Below, in pieces: positions 1 to 8,054 of a stretch of DNA of 64,000 nucleotides (positions are counted from its first letter, which is position 1; each line of letters starts with the position of its first letter). The notes beneath the pieces are model-generated. The model was not told the origin of the DNA. It saw nothing but the letters and a program-made list of their open reading frames with translations, and made no database searches. Location of the stretch: the NCBI RefSeq assembly GCF_019656455.1, contig NZ_BPMK01000005.1:1-64000 (forward strand). The letters run 5' to 3'. This DNA is from Noviherbaspirillum aridicola. Its GTDB lineage: Bacteria > Pseudomonadota > Gammaproteobacteria > Burkholderiales > Burkholderiaceae_D. Both the position numbers and the translations under genes were made by a program.

Positions 1-35
1 CAACCGGGAACGTCCGCACCTGGCCCTCCAATACA

Positions 36-64
36 AAACGCCCGATGCAGTGCATCGGGCGTTT
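36..64 (-). terminator. Hairpin terminator downstream of the phasin gene
   Basis: A 14-bp perfect inverted repeat (36-49 with 51-64) has a one-base centre in DNA, so in RNA the innermost pairs would open to form the loop. Read on the minus strand it is followed by GTTTTGT, a short T-run, and it lies about 75 bases beyond the phasin stop codon. It could also work for a plus-strand transcript entering from the left. Confidence 0.65.
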
Positions 65-139
65 CAAAGGAGCGATCAGGCAGATAATTTACCCTGCTTA
101 ACCGTCAACCTATAGCAGGACGGGTCATGTGCGCCTGGC

Positions 140-703
140 TTACTTGCGCGCGGTCTTCACCGTCTTTTCGGCGGCCTGGGCAAACTGCCCGACCGCGCTG
201 TTGATGTTCGCTTCCACGACCTCGGCGGCCTGGCGGCTGTTCTTGTTGAACTGCTCATAGCCGGCGCTGGCATTGCCGATCGCGGTCTTGAACAGCGCAA
301 CCACGTTCTCGGTGCCGGCCGGCGCGTTGCGCGAGACATCGTCCACCAGTTCCGATACCAGGCGTCCGGCCTGCGCGAACTGCTCTTCCGCGGTGCGGGT
401 CATCTCGGCCTGGGCGTTGCTGGCGATGCCTGCGAGGCCGCGTCCGTATGCGATTGCCTTGGCGGCGGCAGGCTGGGCCTGGGCGGCGGTCAGCGAGAAG
501 AATTCCTGCGGGTCGCGGGCGGAGAGCAGCTGCTTGAGCGTGATCGTGGTGTCTTCGAGCGAGGTCTTGGCGGCATTGAGGTTCAGCTCGGCGACCTGTT
601 CGGCGTTCTCGAGAACCTGCGAAAAGAACGCGGTCAGCATGTTGGTCTGGGCCTGCAGGTTGGCGCGGGCGACTTCGGAAAACTGTTCGGGGAAAGCGGG
701 CAT
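140..703 (-). CDS. phaP: Phasin family protein (PHA granule-associated)
   Basis: A 187-residue protein of the phasin_2 type. It is entirely helical-looking and rich in Ala, Gln and Glu, opens with MPAFPEQFSEVARANLQAQ and ends in a basic KTVKTARK tail. Phasins coat polyhydroxyalkanoate granules in the cytoplasm and control granule size and number. I chose the ATG at 703 because an AGGAG sits about 8 bases upstream and family members begin with this PEQ(F/L) segment; the frame stays open to 790 but that part is promoter. The gene has its own sigma70-like promoter flanked by PhaR-type palindromes and its own terminator, so it is probably monocistronic. Family assignment is firm; which phasin paralogue it is cannot be told. 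Confidence 0.9.
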   Translation of the reverse strand: MPAFPEQFSEVARANLQAQTNMLTAFFSQVLENAEQVAELNLNAAKTSLEDTTITLKQLLSARDPQEFFSLTAAQAQPAAAKAIAYGRGLAGIASNAQAEMTRTAEEQFAQAGRLVSELVDDVSRNAPAGTENVVALFKTAIGNASAGYEQFNKNSRQAAEVVEANINSAVGQFAQAAEKTVKTARK

Positions 704-742
704 GTCATATCTCCTGTCGGGTGGGCGGAAAAGCAAGGTTAT

Positions 743-758
743 TGTGCGTCGCAACAAA
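743..758. promoter_or_regulatory. PhaR-like operator at the phasin transcription start
   Basis: TTGTGCGTCGCAACAA contains TGC-N3-GCA (745-753), the core of the CTGC-N3-GCAG type site known for PhaR repressors. It overlaps the predicted transcription start, where a bound repressor would block RNA polymerase. Similarity to the upstream copy at 799-813 supports a real pair. Confidence 0.5.
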
Positions 759-762
759 GCCC

Positions 763-790
763 ATTCTAAAGGTCTGAGCGCCCGGGTCAA
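763..790 (-). promoter_or_regulatory. Sigma70-type promoter of the phasin gene
   Basis: On the minus strand TTGACC (790-785) and TAGAAT (768-763) are separated by 16 bases, which predicts a start near 756 and a roughly 50-base leader ending in AGGAG. One TGC-N3-GCA palindrome lies just upstream of the -35 and another at the predicted start. Confidence 0.65.
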
Positions 791-798
791 GCATTATT

Positions 799-813
799 TT
801 GTGCATTGCACAA
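799..813. promoter_or_regulatory. PhaR-like operator upstream of the phasin -35
   Basis: TTGTGCATTGCACAA is a perfect palindrome around TGC-ATT-GCA and sits 9 bases upstream of the -35 hexamer. In PHA-producing betaproteobacteria PhaR represses phaP until it is titrated by nascent granules. The site also lies about 100 bases before ybaK on the other strand. Confidence 0.5.
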
Positions 814-911
814 TGGCATTTCGCGGTGACGGCCCGTTGGCGAAGGTCGCATGTCGGGGGGCCGGGAGTCGTCCTCTTGTTGCATAATGTGCGGCTCTCG
901 CGGATTACGAC

Positions 912-1403
912 ATGGCAAAGAAAGAGCATATTTCAGAGACGCCGGCGACGCAGTTCCTGCGCAAGCACGGCATCGGCTTCACCGAGCATCCCTATGCGTA
1001 TGAAGAGCACGGCGGCACGGCGGTGTCGGCGCGCGAGCTCGGCGTGGACGAGCACCATGTGGTCAAGACGCTGGTGATGCAGGACGAGGCCGCTCGCCCG
1101 CTGATCGTCCTCATGCACGGCGACCGCAAGGTCTCGACCAAGAATCTCGCGCGCCAGATCGGCTGCAAGTCGGTCGAACCCTGCAAGCCCGAGGTGGCCA
1201 ACCGGCACTCCGGATTCCTGGTCGGCGGCACCTCGCCTTTCGGCACCCGCAAGGCGATGCCGGTCTATGTCGAGGAGAGCATCCTCGCGCTCGGGAAAAT
1301 CTATATCAACGGCGGCCGGCGCGGCTACCTGGTGGGTATCGATCCGAAAGTCCTCACCGCGGTCCTGCCTGCCAGGCCGGTCGCCTGCGCGCTTGAAGAG
1401 TAG
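912..1403 (+). CDS. ybaK: YbaK/EbsC family aminoacyl-tRNA deacylase
   Basis: At 163 residues it has the usual length for YbaK, a cytosolic enzyme that hydrolyses mischarged Cys-tRNA(Pro). Typical family signatures are the HHVVKTLVM segment containing the conserved lysine, the basic VSTKNLARQIG helix and the GGTSPFGTRKAMPVYVE loop. It starts at an ATG without a clear Shine-Dalgarno. It is divergent from the phasin gene and 33 bases upstream of plsY, with which it may be co-transcribed. Substrate (Cys-tRNA-Pro versus a related INS-domain specificity) is inferred from overall similarity. Confidence 0.9.
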   Translation: MAKKEHISETPATQFLRKHGIGFTEHPYAYEEHGGTAVSARELGVDEHHVVKTLVMQDEAARPLIVLMHGDRKVSTKNLARQIGCKSVEPCKPEVANRHSGFLVGGTSPFGTRKAMPVYVEESILALGKIYINGGRRGYLVGIDPKVLTAVLPARPVACALEE

Positions 1404-1436
1404 CGCGCGATATCAAGTTTTTATTAAAGGGGAAGC

Positions 1437-2045
1437 ATGAACACAATCCTGTTTGCGGTCGCCGCGTACCTGCTCGGCTCCGTGTCGTTCGCCGTCGTGG
1501 TCAGCAAGCTGTTCGGCCTGGCCGATCCGCGCACCTATGGCTCGAAGAATCCCGGCGCGACGAATGTGCTGCGCAGCGGGAACAAGGCGGCGGCGGCGCT
1601 GACCCTGCTCGGCGACGCCGTCAAGGGCTGGCTGGCGGTATTTCTGGCATTGCAGTTCGGCGAACAGTACGGCGTGGGCGATACCGGCATTGCGCTGGTG
1701 TCGATCGCCGTCTTCGTCGGTCACCTGTGGCCGGTGTTCTTCCGCTTCGTCGGCGGCAAGGGCGTGGCGACGGCGCTCGGCGTGCTGATCGGACTCAACG
1801 GCTGGCTCGGCCTGGCCACGCTGGTCACCTGGCTGGTGATCGCCTATGCATTCCGCTACTCCTCGCTGGCGGCACTGGTGGCGAGCGTGTTCGCGCCGTT
1901 CTACTACGGCCTGCTGTTCGGCGTCGAGCCGCAGCTTTTCGCGGTGCTCGCGATGAGCGTGCTGCTGATCTGGCGCCACCGCCAGAACATCGCCAACCTG
2001 CTCGCCGGCAAGGAAAGCCGGATCGGCAGCAAGAAAAAGAGCTGA
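1437..2045 (+). CDS. plsY: Glycerol-3-phosphate acyltransferase PlsY
   Basis: An integral membrane protein of 202 residues that transfers an acyl group from acyl phosphate to sn-glycerol 3-phosphate, the first step of phospholipid synthesis. The family motifs are all present: [10 protein letters not shown] near the N-terminus, [15 protein letters not shown] around residues 38-52, the D-x-x-KGW motif, and [14 protein letters not shown] near residue 105. It is preceded by a strong AAAGGGGAA ribosome-binding site. The C-terminus is lysine-rich ([11 protein letters not shown]), as usual. Confidence 0.95.
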   Translation: MNTILFAVAAYLLGSVSFAVVVSKLFGLADPRTYGSKNPGATNVLRSGNKAAAALTLLGDAVKGWLAVFLALQFGEQYGVGDTGIALVSIAVFVGHLWPVFFRFVGGKGVATALGVLIGLNGWLGLATLVTWLVIAYAFRYSSLAALVASVFAPFYYGLLFGVEPQLFAVLAMSVLLIWRHRQNIANLLAGKESRIGSKKKS

Positions 2046-2149
2046 CGCACAAGGAGCTGCGCAAGCGGCGCGCGCCGCCCCGTTGCCATTCATCTATACC
2101 GCTTTGCGCCGCAGGTCTACGCTGATCCTTCGAGCAAGAAGGAGAATGC

Positions 2150-2842
2150 ATGGAGAGCGACTATGCGGCAATCGCCACCCACCTGCTGGCCGCGCTCGCG
2201 GCCGGCGCGGCGATAGGCCTGGAGCGCAGCTATCACGCCCGACCGGCCGGCTTCCGTACCCATACCCTGGTCTGCCTGTCTTCCAGCCTGCTGATGCTGG
2301 TCACCCTGTACCAGTCCACCTGGCTGCCGGGCATGCCGACCGAAACCATCCGCACCGATCCCACCCGCATGGCGCAGGGCATCATGACAGGCATCGGCTT
2401 TCTTGGCGCGGGCGTGATCTTCAAGGAAGGGCTCAGCGTGCGGGGCCTGACGACCGCCGCCTCGATCTGGATGACGGCGGCGATCGGCGTCCTGATGGGG
2501 ATAGGCTTCTACATGCCGGCGGTGCTGGCCACCGCGCTCACGCTCGGCATCCTGTCGGTGTTTCGCCTGATCGAGCGGCGCATGCCGTCGCAGACCTTCG
2601 TGCACCATCAGCTGCGCTTCGACCGCGACGACACGATCAGCGAGGACGAGATCCGCAAGCTGATGCGGGATCATGGATTCTCGATTGCGAATCTGAGTTA
2701 CCGGATCCTGGAAGACGGCACTTCCTTCGAATACCGGATGGTCCTGCGCAGCACCAACACGGACCGGCTGCCCGGCCTCGCCGATGCCTTGCGAAAGTGG
2801 AAACGGGTGAAGTCGTTTCAGCTCGCGCCGACCGGCGACTGA
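2150..2842 (+). CDS. MgtC/SapB family inner-membrane protein
   Basis: A 230-residue protein with the MgtC N-terminal hallmarks LAAGAAIGLERSYHARPAGFR and THTLVCLSSSLLML, then GIMTGIGFLGAGVIFKEG and LTTAASIWMTAAIGVLMGIGFY, i.e. about five membrane helices. A soluble ACT-like C-terminal domain follows from about residue 150. Members affect magnesium homeostasis, acid tolerance or membrane potential, but the exact role is not deducible. The stop codon at 2840-2842 abuts the convergent tsaD stop with no spacer and no terminator hairpin between the two genes. Confidence 0.88.
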   Translation: MESDYAAIATHLLAALAAGAAIGLERSYHARPAGFRTHTLVCLSSSLLMLVTLYQSTWLPGMPTETIRTDPTRMAQGIMTGIGFLGAGVIFKEGLSVRGLTTAASIWMTAAIGVLMGIGFYMPAVLATALTLGILSVFRLIERRMPSQTFVHHQLRFDRDDTISEDEIRKLMRDHGFSIANLSYRILEDGTSFEYRMVLRSTNTDRLPGLADALRKWKRVKSFQLAPTGD

Positions 2843-3871
2843 TCAGACCGCCTTCAGTTCATCCAGGGGCCAGCGGGGCCGCACATTGAAGCCATACTCC
2901 CGGGTCGCGCAGGACGGGTCGCGCTGCAAGCGCATCGCGCCGGCCAGCGCGATCATCGCGCCGTTGTCGGTGCAGAACTGCAGTTCGGGATAGTAGACGC
3001 GGAAGCGGCGGCGCTGCGCGATGTCATTCAGGCTGGCGCGCAGCTGGGCATTGGCGCCGACGCCGCCCGCGATCACCAGCCGGCGCAGCCCGGTCTGCTT
3101 GAGCGCGGCCACGCTCTTGGCCACCAGCACCTCGACGATCGCATCCACGAAAGCGCGCGCGATATTGGCCTTGTCCTGCTCGCAGATGTTGGCGGGATGG
3201 TTCTTCACCAGGGTCAGCACCGCCGTCTTGAGGCCGGAAAAACTGAAGTTGAGATCCTTGGAATGCAGCATCGGCCGGGGCAGCCTGTAGGCGCCGCTGT
3301 CGCCGAACTCGGCCATGCGCGACAGCGCCGGCCCGCCGGGATAGCCGAGGCCGAGCAGCTTGGCCGACTTGTCAAACGCTTCACCCGCGGCGTCGTCCAC
3401 CGTCTCGCCCAGCAGCGTATAGCTGCCGACGCCGTCCACCCGCATCAGCTGCGTATGGCCGCCCGAGATCAGCAATGCCACAAACGGGAATTCCGGCGGG
3501 TCGCCGGCCAGCAGCGGCGACAGCAGATGGCCTTCGAGATGATGCACGCCGAGCACCGGCCGGTCGAGCGCGAGGCCGAGACCGCAGGCGATCGAGGCGC
3601 CGACCAGCAGCGCGCCGGCCAGTCCCGGTCCCTGGGTATAGGCGATGGCGTCTATGTCGTGGCGGCCGGCGCCGGCCTGGGCCAGCACCTGCTCCAGCAG
3701 CGGCAGCGCGCGCCGGATGTGGTCGCGCGAGGCAAGCTCGGGCACGACGCCGCCGTATTCTTCATGCATGGCGACCTGCGAATGCAGCGCATGTCCGAGC
3801 AGGCCGCGTTGTGTGTCGTACAAGGCCAGGCCGGTCTCGTCGCAGGAGGATTCAACACCGAGGACAATCAT
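2843..3871 (-). CDS. tsaD: tRNA N6-adenosine threonylcarbamoyltransferase TsaD
   Basis: TsaD transfers the threonylcarbamoyl group to A37 of ANN-decoding tRNAs together with TsaB and TsaE. The 342-residue protein starts [19 protein letters not shown], has the metal-binding [10 protein letters not shown] loop and the phosphate-binding segments LISGGHTQL and [13 protein letters not shown]. The start at 3871 matches the family N-terminus; an in-frame TTG lies 30 bases upstream but would add residues not seen in homologues, and no good Shine-Dalgarno precedes either. It is divergent from nasT, 59 bases away. In E. coli tsaD neighbours rpsU; here rpsU is 22 kb away. Confidence 0.95.
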   Translation of the reverse strand: MIVLGVESSCDETGLALYDTQRGLLGHALHSQVAMHEEYGGVVPELASRDHIRRALPLLEQVLAQAGAGRHDIDAIAYTQGPGLAGALLVGASIACGLGLALDRPVLGVHHLEGHLLSPLLAGDPPEFPFVALLISGGHTQLMRVDGVGSYTLLGETVDDAAGEAFDKSAKLLGLGYPGGPALSRMAEFGDSGAYRLPRPMLHSKDLNFSFSGLKTAVLTLVKNHPANICEQDKANIARAFVDAIVEVLVAKSVAALKQTGLRRLVIAGGVGANAQLRASLNDIAQRRRFRVYYPELQFCTDNGAMIALAGAMRLQRDPSCATREYGFNVRPRWPLDELKAV

Positions 3872-3930
3872 GGGGGAGGGGAGATGGCAAGATTCTTGCA
3901 AAGCGCTATTTTAAAGGAGAGTCGCCCCGT

Positions 3931-4554
3931 ATGAATGATTCCAAACAGCTGAAGATCGTCGTCATCAACTCCCTGGTGGCCCCGGAAGGCGCGGACCAGG
4001 CCGCGCAGCTGCAGGCCGAGCGCGCCCGCGCGCTGCGCATCGGCCTGCTGGAGAACGGCTACAACATCCTCGCCGCGCTGCCGCCGGACGCCGACCTGGC
4101 GGAACAGATCGCCCAGCTGCAGCCGGACGTGATCATCGTCGACGAGCAGTCGGACGCCGCGCTGAAGAAGGTGGTCGACGCCACCGTCAATGCACCGCGG
4201 CCCATCGTCTGCTTCACCCAGGACAAGGACCGCCAGAAGATGCAGGCGGCGATGGAAGCCGGCGTCTCGGCCTATGTGGTCGAGGGCCTGTCGGCCGAGC
4301 GGGTGATGGCGGTGATGGACGTGGCGCTGGCACGTTTCGAGGTCGACCAGAAGCTGCGCAACGAGCTGTCCGAGACCAAGCTCAAGCTCGCCGAGCGCAA
4401 GGTGATCGAACGCGCCAAGGGCCTGTTGATGGAACGTCACCACTGCACCGAGGATGAAGCCTACAAGCGGCTGCGCCGCCTGGCGATGGACAAGAACCTG
4501 AAGCTGTCCGAAGTCGCGCAGCGCATGCTCGACGTCGCCGATCTCCTGCTGTAA
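3931..4554 (+). CDS. nasT: NasT-type ANTAR antitermination regulator
   Basis: A 207-residue protein with an N-terminal receiver-like domain (about residues 8-130, with IIVDEQSDA at the phosphoacceptor strand) and a C-terminal ANTAR RNA-binding domain (about 145-205: ERKVIERAKGLLMERHHCTEDEAYKRLRR). NasT-family proteins bind paired hexaloop RNA hairpins and prevent leader termination of nitrate assimilation operons; NasS normally restrains them when nitrate is absent. I start at ATG 3931, 11 bases after AAAGGAGA. The next gene, nrtA, has a leader with exactly the kind of terminator and hexaloop hairpin this protein acts on. No NasS homologue without an export signal is visible in the window. 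Confidence 0.9.
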   Translation: MNDSKQLKIVVINSLVAPEGADQAAQLQAERARALRIGLLENGYNILAALPPDADLAEQIAQLQPDVIIVDEQSDAALKKVVDATVNAPRPIVCFTQDKDRQKMQAAMEAGVSAYVVEGLSAERVMAVMDVALARFEVDQKLRNELSETKLKLAERKVIERAKGLLMERHHCTEDEAYKRLRRLAMDKNLKLSEVAQRMLDVADLLL

Positions 4555-4562
4555 TCCCGCCT

Positions 4563-4592
4563 GCCGGCGGTGTCCGTCGCCGGCTTTCTCTT
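4563..4592 (+). terminator. Intrinsic terminator of nasT
   Basis: The stem GCCGGCG (4563-4569) pairs with CGCCGGC (4578-4584), followed by TTTCTCTT. It begins 9 bases after the nasT stop, so nasT is probably transcribed separately from nrtABC. Confidence 0.65.
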
Positions 4593-4677
4593 CCCCGTCA
4601 ATCCATGCACGTCGCGGTGCGCGCACCGCAAAGCGCCCCCGCGCCGGGTCGCGCGAGCCGCACCGTTTCAATGCGGC

Positions 4678-4692
4678 GCACGAATAGTGTGC
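4678..4692. promoter_or_regulatory. NtrC-like binding site upstream of nrtA
   Basis: GCAC-GAATAGT-GTGC matches the GCAC-N7-GTGC core of NtrC enhancer sites and extends to a CGCAC...GTGCG dyad. It lies 66 bases upstream of the -24 element at 4744. A less regular GCAC-N6-GTGC occurs at 4607-4620. The same dyad type occurs upstream of nirB. Confidence 0.5.
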
Positions 4693-4743
4693 GAATGCCG
4701 GCCTAATCCGGATCAAATTCACGCCAAACGCACCGGCACGGGT

Positions 4744-4759
4744 TGGCACACCGCTTGCA
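4744..4759 (+). promoter_or_regulatory. Sigma54 (-24/-12) promoter of nrtABC
   Basis: TGGCACACCGCTTGCA matches the TGGCAC-N5-TTGCW consensus at every conserved position of the -24 and -12 boxes. The predicted start is near 4770, giving a leader of about 150 nucleotides that contains the hexaloop hairpin and terminator. Confidence 0.8.
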
Positions 4760-4827
4760 GAACTCGTGCGGCGCGCCAATGCAGGCGCAGCGAACGAATG
4801 GTGTTCCGACCAGTGCCGGCCGGAGCA

Positions 4828-4889
4828 TTTGGACAAAGGCGTCCGAGGCAGCGGGAACCGATCCCGGCTGTTCGGCCGCCTTTCTTTTT
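4828..4889 (+). promoter_or_regulatory. ANTAR/NasT-responsive attenuator in the nrtA leader
   Basis: Hairpin P1: TTTGGAC (4828-4834) and GTCCGAG (4841-4847) flank the hexaloop AAAGGC (4835-4840), which has the A1 and G4 required of ANTAR target loops. A second hairpin follows (CAGC-GGGA at 4849-4856 with TCCC at 4862-4865 and GCTG at 4867-4870, G4866 bulged, loop ACCGA). A mutually exclusive terminator forms when AAAGGCG (4835-4841) pairs with CGCCTTT (4877-4883) and CCGA (4843-4846) with TCGG (4872-4875), followed by TTTCTTTTT. NasT binding to P1 and P2 would therefore release transcription into nrtA. The 365-base gap between nasT and nrtA holds this, the promoter and the enhancer-like dyad, and no gene. 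Confidence 0.78.
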
Positions 4890-4919
4890 GCTGGTTGATG
4901 AACCACACATGAGGTAGTC

Positions 4920-6176
4920 ATGACGACTGAAGGAAAAACCAATCTGACCCGTCGCAGCCTGATCAAGGCGGGCATTGCAGTGACAGCGGGCGCATTCGGT
5001 GGACTGGCCACCGGCGGCGTCTGGGCCGCCGGCAGCGACAAGCCGGAAAAAGAAGAAGTGAAAATCGGATTCATCCCGCTGACCGACTGTGCTTCCGTCG
5101 TCATGGCTTCGGTGCTCGGCTTCGACAAGAAGTACGGCGTCAAGATCGTCCCCACCAAGGAAGCCTCCTGGGCCGGCGTGCGCGACAAGCTCGTCAACGG
5201 CGAGCTCGACATGGCGCATGTGCTGTATGGCCTGATCTACGGCGTGCATCTCGGCGTGTCGGGGCCCAAGAAGGACATGGCGGTGCTGATGAACCTGAAC
5301 CACAACGGGCAGGCCATCACGCTGTCGAAGAAGCTGGCGGACAAGGGCGCGGTGGACGGCCCCAGCCTCGCCAAACTCATGGCCACCGAAAAGCGCGAGT
5401 ACACCTTCGCCCAGACCTTCCCCACGGGGACGCATGCGATGTGGATCTACTACTGGCTCGCCAGCGCGGGCATCAATCCATTCAAGGATGCCAAGGCGAT
5501 CACGGTGCCGCCGCCGCAGATGGTCGCCAACATGCGGGTCGGGAACATGGACGGCTTCTGCGTCGGCGAGCCCTGGGGGCACCGCGCGATCATGGACGGC
5601 ATCGGCGTCACCGCCATCACCACCCAGGACATCTGGCGCGACCATCCGGAAAAGACGCTCGGCACCACCGCGGATTTCGTGAAGAAGTATCCGAACACCA
5701 CGCGCGCCGTCATGATGGCCATCATCGAGGCCGGGCGCTGGATCGACACCGGCCTGCAGAACAAGCTGAAGATGGCCGAGACCGTGGCCGACAAGTCCTA
5801 CGTGAACACCAGCGTGGATGCGATCAACCAGCGCATCCTCGGGCGCTACCAGAACGGCATGGGGAAAACCTGGGACGACCCGAACCACATGAAGTTCTTC
5901 AACGACGGCTCGGTCAACTTCCCCTATCTCTCCGACGGCATGTGGTTCCTCACGCAGCACAAGCGCTGGGGGCTGCTCAAGCAGCATCCCGACTACCTCG
6001 CCGTGGCCAGGCAGGTCAACCAGGTCGACCTGTACAGGCAGGTGGCCTCGGCGATGAAGATCAATGTGCCGAAGGACCCCATGCGCAGCACCAAGCTGCT
6101 CGATGGCGTGGTCTGGGACGGCAAGGATCCGGTGAAGTATGCGGACGGTTTCAAGATTTCGGCTTCGGCCGCGTGA
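4920..6176 (+). CDS. nrtA: Nitrate ABC transporter substrate-binding protein NrtA (Tat-exported)
   Basis: A 418-residue periplasmic binding protein of the NrtA/CmpA family. The N-terminus has a twin-arginine signal: TRRSLIK at residues 9-15, then a hydrophobic stretch ending in VWAAG near residue 37. The mature part opens with the characteristic VKIGFIPLTDCASVVMASVLGFDKKYG and contains a CVGEPW segment. It delivers nitrate or nitrite to NrtB/NrtC. It heads the nrtABC operon behind a sigma54 promoter and attenuator, with 12 bases to nrtB. Specificity for nitrate rather than bicarbonate or cyanate is inferred from the surrounding nas genes. Confidence 0.93.
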   Translation: MTTEGKTNLTRRSLIKAGIAVTAGAFGGLATGGVWAAGSDKPEKEEVKIGFIPLTDCASVVMASVLGFDKKYGVKIVPTKEASWAGVRDKLVNGELDMAHVLYGLIYGVHLGVSGPKKDMAVLMNLNHNGQAITLSKKLADKGAVDGPSLAKLMATEKREYTFAQTFPTGTHAMWIYYWLASAGINPFKDAKAITVPPPQMVANMRVGNMDGFCVGEPWGHRAIMDGIGVTAITTQDIWRDHPEKTLGTTADFVKKYPNTTRAVMMAIIEAGRWIDTGLQNKLKMAETVADKSYVNTSVDAINQRILGRYQNGMGKTWDDPNHMKFFNDGSVNFPYLSDGMWFLTQHKRWGLLKQHPDYLAVARQVNQVDLYRQVASAMKINVPKDPMRSTKLLDGVVWDGKDPVKYADGFKISASAA

Positions 6177-6188
6177 CGGGGAGCCATC

Positions 6189-7076
6189 ATGAGTGCAGTC
6201 ATGGACAATGTCGTGAACAAGGCGGCGGCCCCGGCCGCCGAAGCAGCGCCCCGGACGGCGCGCGCCCGGCGTGTGGCCGCCAGCCGGCGGGGATTTTCGC
6301 TCAAGCCCTTCATGCTCGCGGTGCTGCCGCCGCTGGCCGGCCTGGCGCTGCTGGTGCTGGTGTGGCAGATCGTCGCTTCCGGCACCAGCGGCTTCCCCAC
6401 GCCGGCGGTCACTTTCGAGCATGCGGTCAAGCTGTTCTCGGATCCGTTCTACAGCAACGGCCCGAACGACCAGGGCATAGGGTGGAACATCTGGTCGTCG
6501 CTCAAGCGTGTCGGTACCGGCTTCGGACTGGCGGCGGTGATCGGCATTCCGCTCGGCTTCATGATCGGACGCTTCCGTTTCCTGTCGCTGATGTTCAATC
6601 CCATCATCAGCCTGCTCAAGCCGGTGTCGCCGCTGGCCTGGCTGCCGATCGGCCTGCTCGTGTTCAAGGCCGCCAACCCGGCCGCGATCTGGGCCATCTT
6701 CATCTGCTCGATCTGGCCGATGATCATCAACACCGCCGTCGGCGTGCAGCGCGTGCCGCAGGACTACATGAACGTTGCCAAGGTGCTCAATCTGTCGGAG
6801 TGGAAGATCCTGACCCGGATACTGTTTCCGTCGGTGCTGCCCTACATGCTCACCGGCGTGCGCCTGGCCATCGGCACCGCGTGGCTGGTGATCGTCGCCG
6901 CCGAGATGCTGACCGGCGGCGTCGGCATCGGCTTCTGGGTCTGGGACGAGTGGAACAACCTCAACGTCCCGCACATCATCATCGCCATCGTCGTCATCGG
7001 CGTCGTCGGCCTGCTGCTGGAACAGGCGCTGGTCGCGCTGGCCAGGGCATTCACTTATGAAGAAGTCAGGAGCTGA
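6189..7076 (+). CDS. nrtB: Nitrate ABC transporter permease NrtB
   Basis: A 295-residue inner-membrane permease of the NrtB/SsuC/TauC class. A cytoplasmic N-terminal tail of about 45 residues rich in Ala and Arg is followed by about six helices. The EAA-type loop that contacts the ATPase lies around residue 190 (VGVQRVPQDYMNVAKVLNLS). The start lies 12 bases after nrtA and the stop 5 bases before nrtC, typical of a translationally coupled operon. Confidence 0.93.
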   Translation: MSAVMDNVVNKAAAPAAEAAPRTARARRVAASRRGFSLKPFMLAVLPPLAGLALLVLVWQIVASGTSGFPTPAVTFEHAVKLFSDPFYSNGPNDQGIGWNIWSSLKRVGTGFGLAAVIGIPLGFMIGRFRFLSLMFNPIISLLKPVSPLAWLPIGLLVFKAANPAAIWAIFICSIWPMIINTAVGVQRVPQDYMNVAKVLNLSEWKILTRILFPSVLPYMLTGVRLAIGTAWLVIVAAEMLTGGVGIGFWVWDEWNNLNVPHIIIAIVVIGVVGLLLEQALVALARAFTYEEVRS

Positions 7077-7081
7077 TCGCC

Positions 7082-7885
7082 ATGGACAAATTCATCGACA
7101 TCCAGAACGCGGAGATGGTGTTCCACACGAAGAAGGGCACCTTCCATGCGCTGCGCGACATCAATCTCGACGTGCGCAAGGGCGAGTTCATCACCCTGAT
7201 CGGCCATTCAGGCTGCGGCAAGTCGACGCTGCTCAACCTGATCGCCGGCCTGTTGCAGGCGAGCGCGGGCGCGCTGCTGTGCGCCAACCGGGAAATCGCC
7301 GGCCCCTCGCCGGAGCGGGCGGTCGTGTTCCAGAATCATTCGCTGCTGCCCTGGCTGACCTGCTACGAGAATGTCTACCTCGCGGTGGAGCGCGTCTTCG
7401 GGCGCGGCGAGAGCAAGGCGCGCCTCCGGGAGCGCACGAAGGAGGCGCTGGCGCTGGTCGGCCTCGGCCATGCAGAACAGAAACGGCCGCATGAGATATC
7501 CGGCGGCATGAAGCAGCGCGTCGGCATCGCGCGTGCATTGTCGATGGAGCCGAAAGTGCTGCTGATGGACGAGCCCTTCGGCGCGCTCGACGCGCTGACC
7601 CGCGCCCACCTGCAGGATGAACTGCTCAAGATCGTCGCCAAGACGCAGTCGACGGTGGTGATGGTCACGCATGACGTGGACGAGGCGGTGCTGCTGTCGG
7701 ACCGCATCGTGATGATGACCAATGGTCCGGCGGCCACCATCGGCGATATCGTGGAAGTCAGGCTCGGGCGTCCGCGGGACCGGGTGGCCCTGGCGCATGA
7801 CCCGCTCTATATCGAATACCGCAGCGCGGTGCTGGAGTTCCTGTATCACCGGCAGGCGCATCCGGCGATGAAGGACGCGGCATAG
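7082..7885 (+). CDS. nrtC: Nitrate ABC transporter ATP-binding protein
   Basis: A 267-residue ATPase with Walker A GHSGCGKST (about residues 41-49), Q-loop VVFQNHSLLPW, signature ISGGMKQRVGIARAL, Walker B VLLMDEPFGALD and H-loop VMVTHDVDEA. It lacks the extra NrtA-like C-terminal regulatory domain of cyanobacterial NrtC, so it is closer in architecture to NrtD; a homodimer would power NrtB. It is the last gene of the nrt operon and is followed by a strong terminator. Confidence 0.93.
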   Translation: MDKFIDIQNAEMVFHTKKGTFHALRDINLDVRKGEFITLIGHSGCGKSTLLNLIAGLLQASAGALLCANREIAGPSPERAVVFQNHSLLPWLTCYENVYLAVERVFGRGESKARLRERTKEALALVGLGHAEQKRPHEISGGMKQRVGIARALSMEPKVLLMDEPFGALDALTRAHLQDELLKIVAKTQSTVVMVTHDVDEAVLLSDRIVMMTNGPAATIGDIVEVRLGRPRDRVALAHDPLYIEYRSAVLEFLYHRQAHPAMKDAA

Positions 7886-7905
7886 GATTCAGGGGGAACT
7901 GGGTT

Positions 7906-7937
7906 GGGCGCCGTGTGATGCGGCGCCCTTTTTTTTT
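7906..7937 (+). terminator. Intrinsic terminator of the nrtABC operon
   Basis: GGGCGCCG (7906-7913) pairs with CGGCGCCC (7921-7928) around a 7-base loop and is followed by nine T residues (7929-7937). Confidence 0.9.
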
Positions 7938-8054
7938 GCGGGTCAGGCAGGGCTGGAGAGTGGTTGAATTGCGGGTCGCTTCGTGTGACGGAGGTCGTGC
8001 GATCTCCGCTGGGTCGACCCTGAACGCCATGGTCCGGAGAACCACCCCTCGCAA

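Noticed and set aside
4719-6974. A long open frame on the minus strand opposite nrtA and nrtB
   Set aside because: It is a GC-rich codon-bias shadow: its translation is His/Asp/Arg/Val-rich with no domain, and the plus strand encodes well-recognised nrtA and nrtB.
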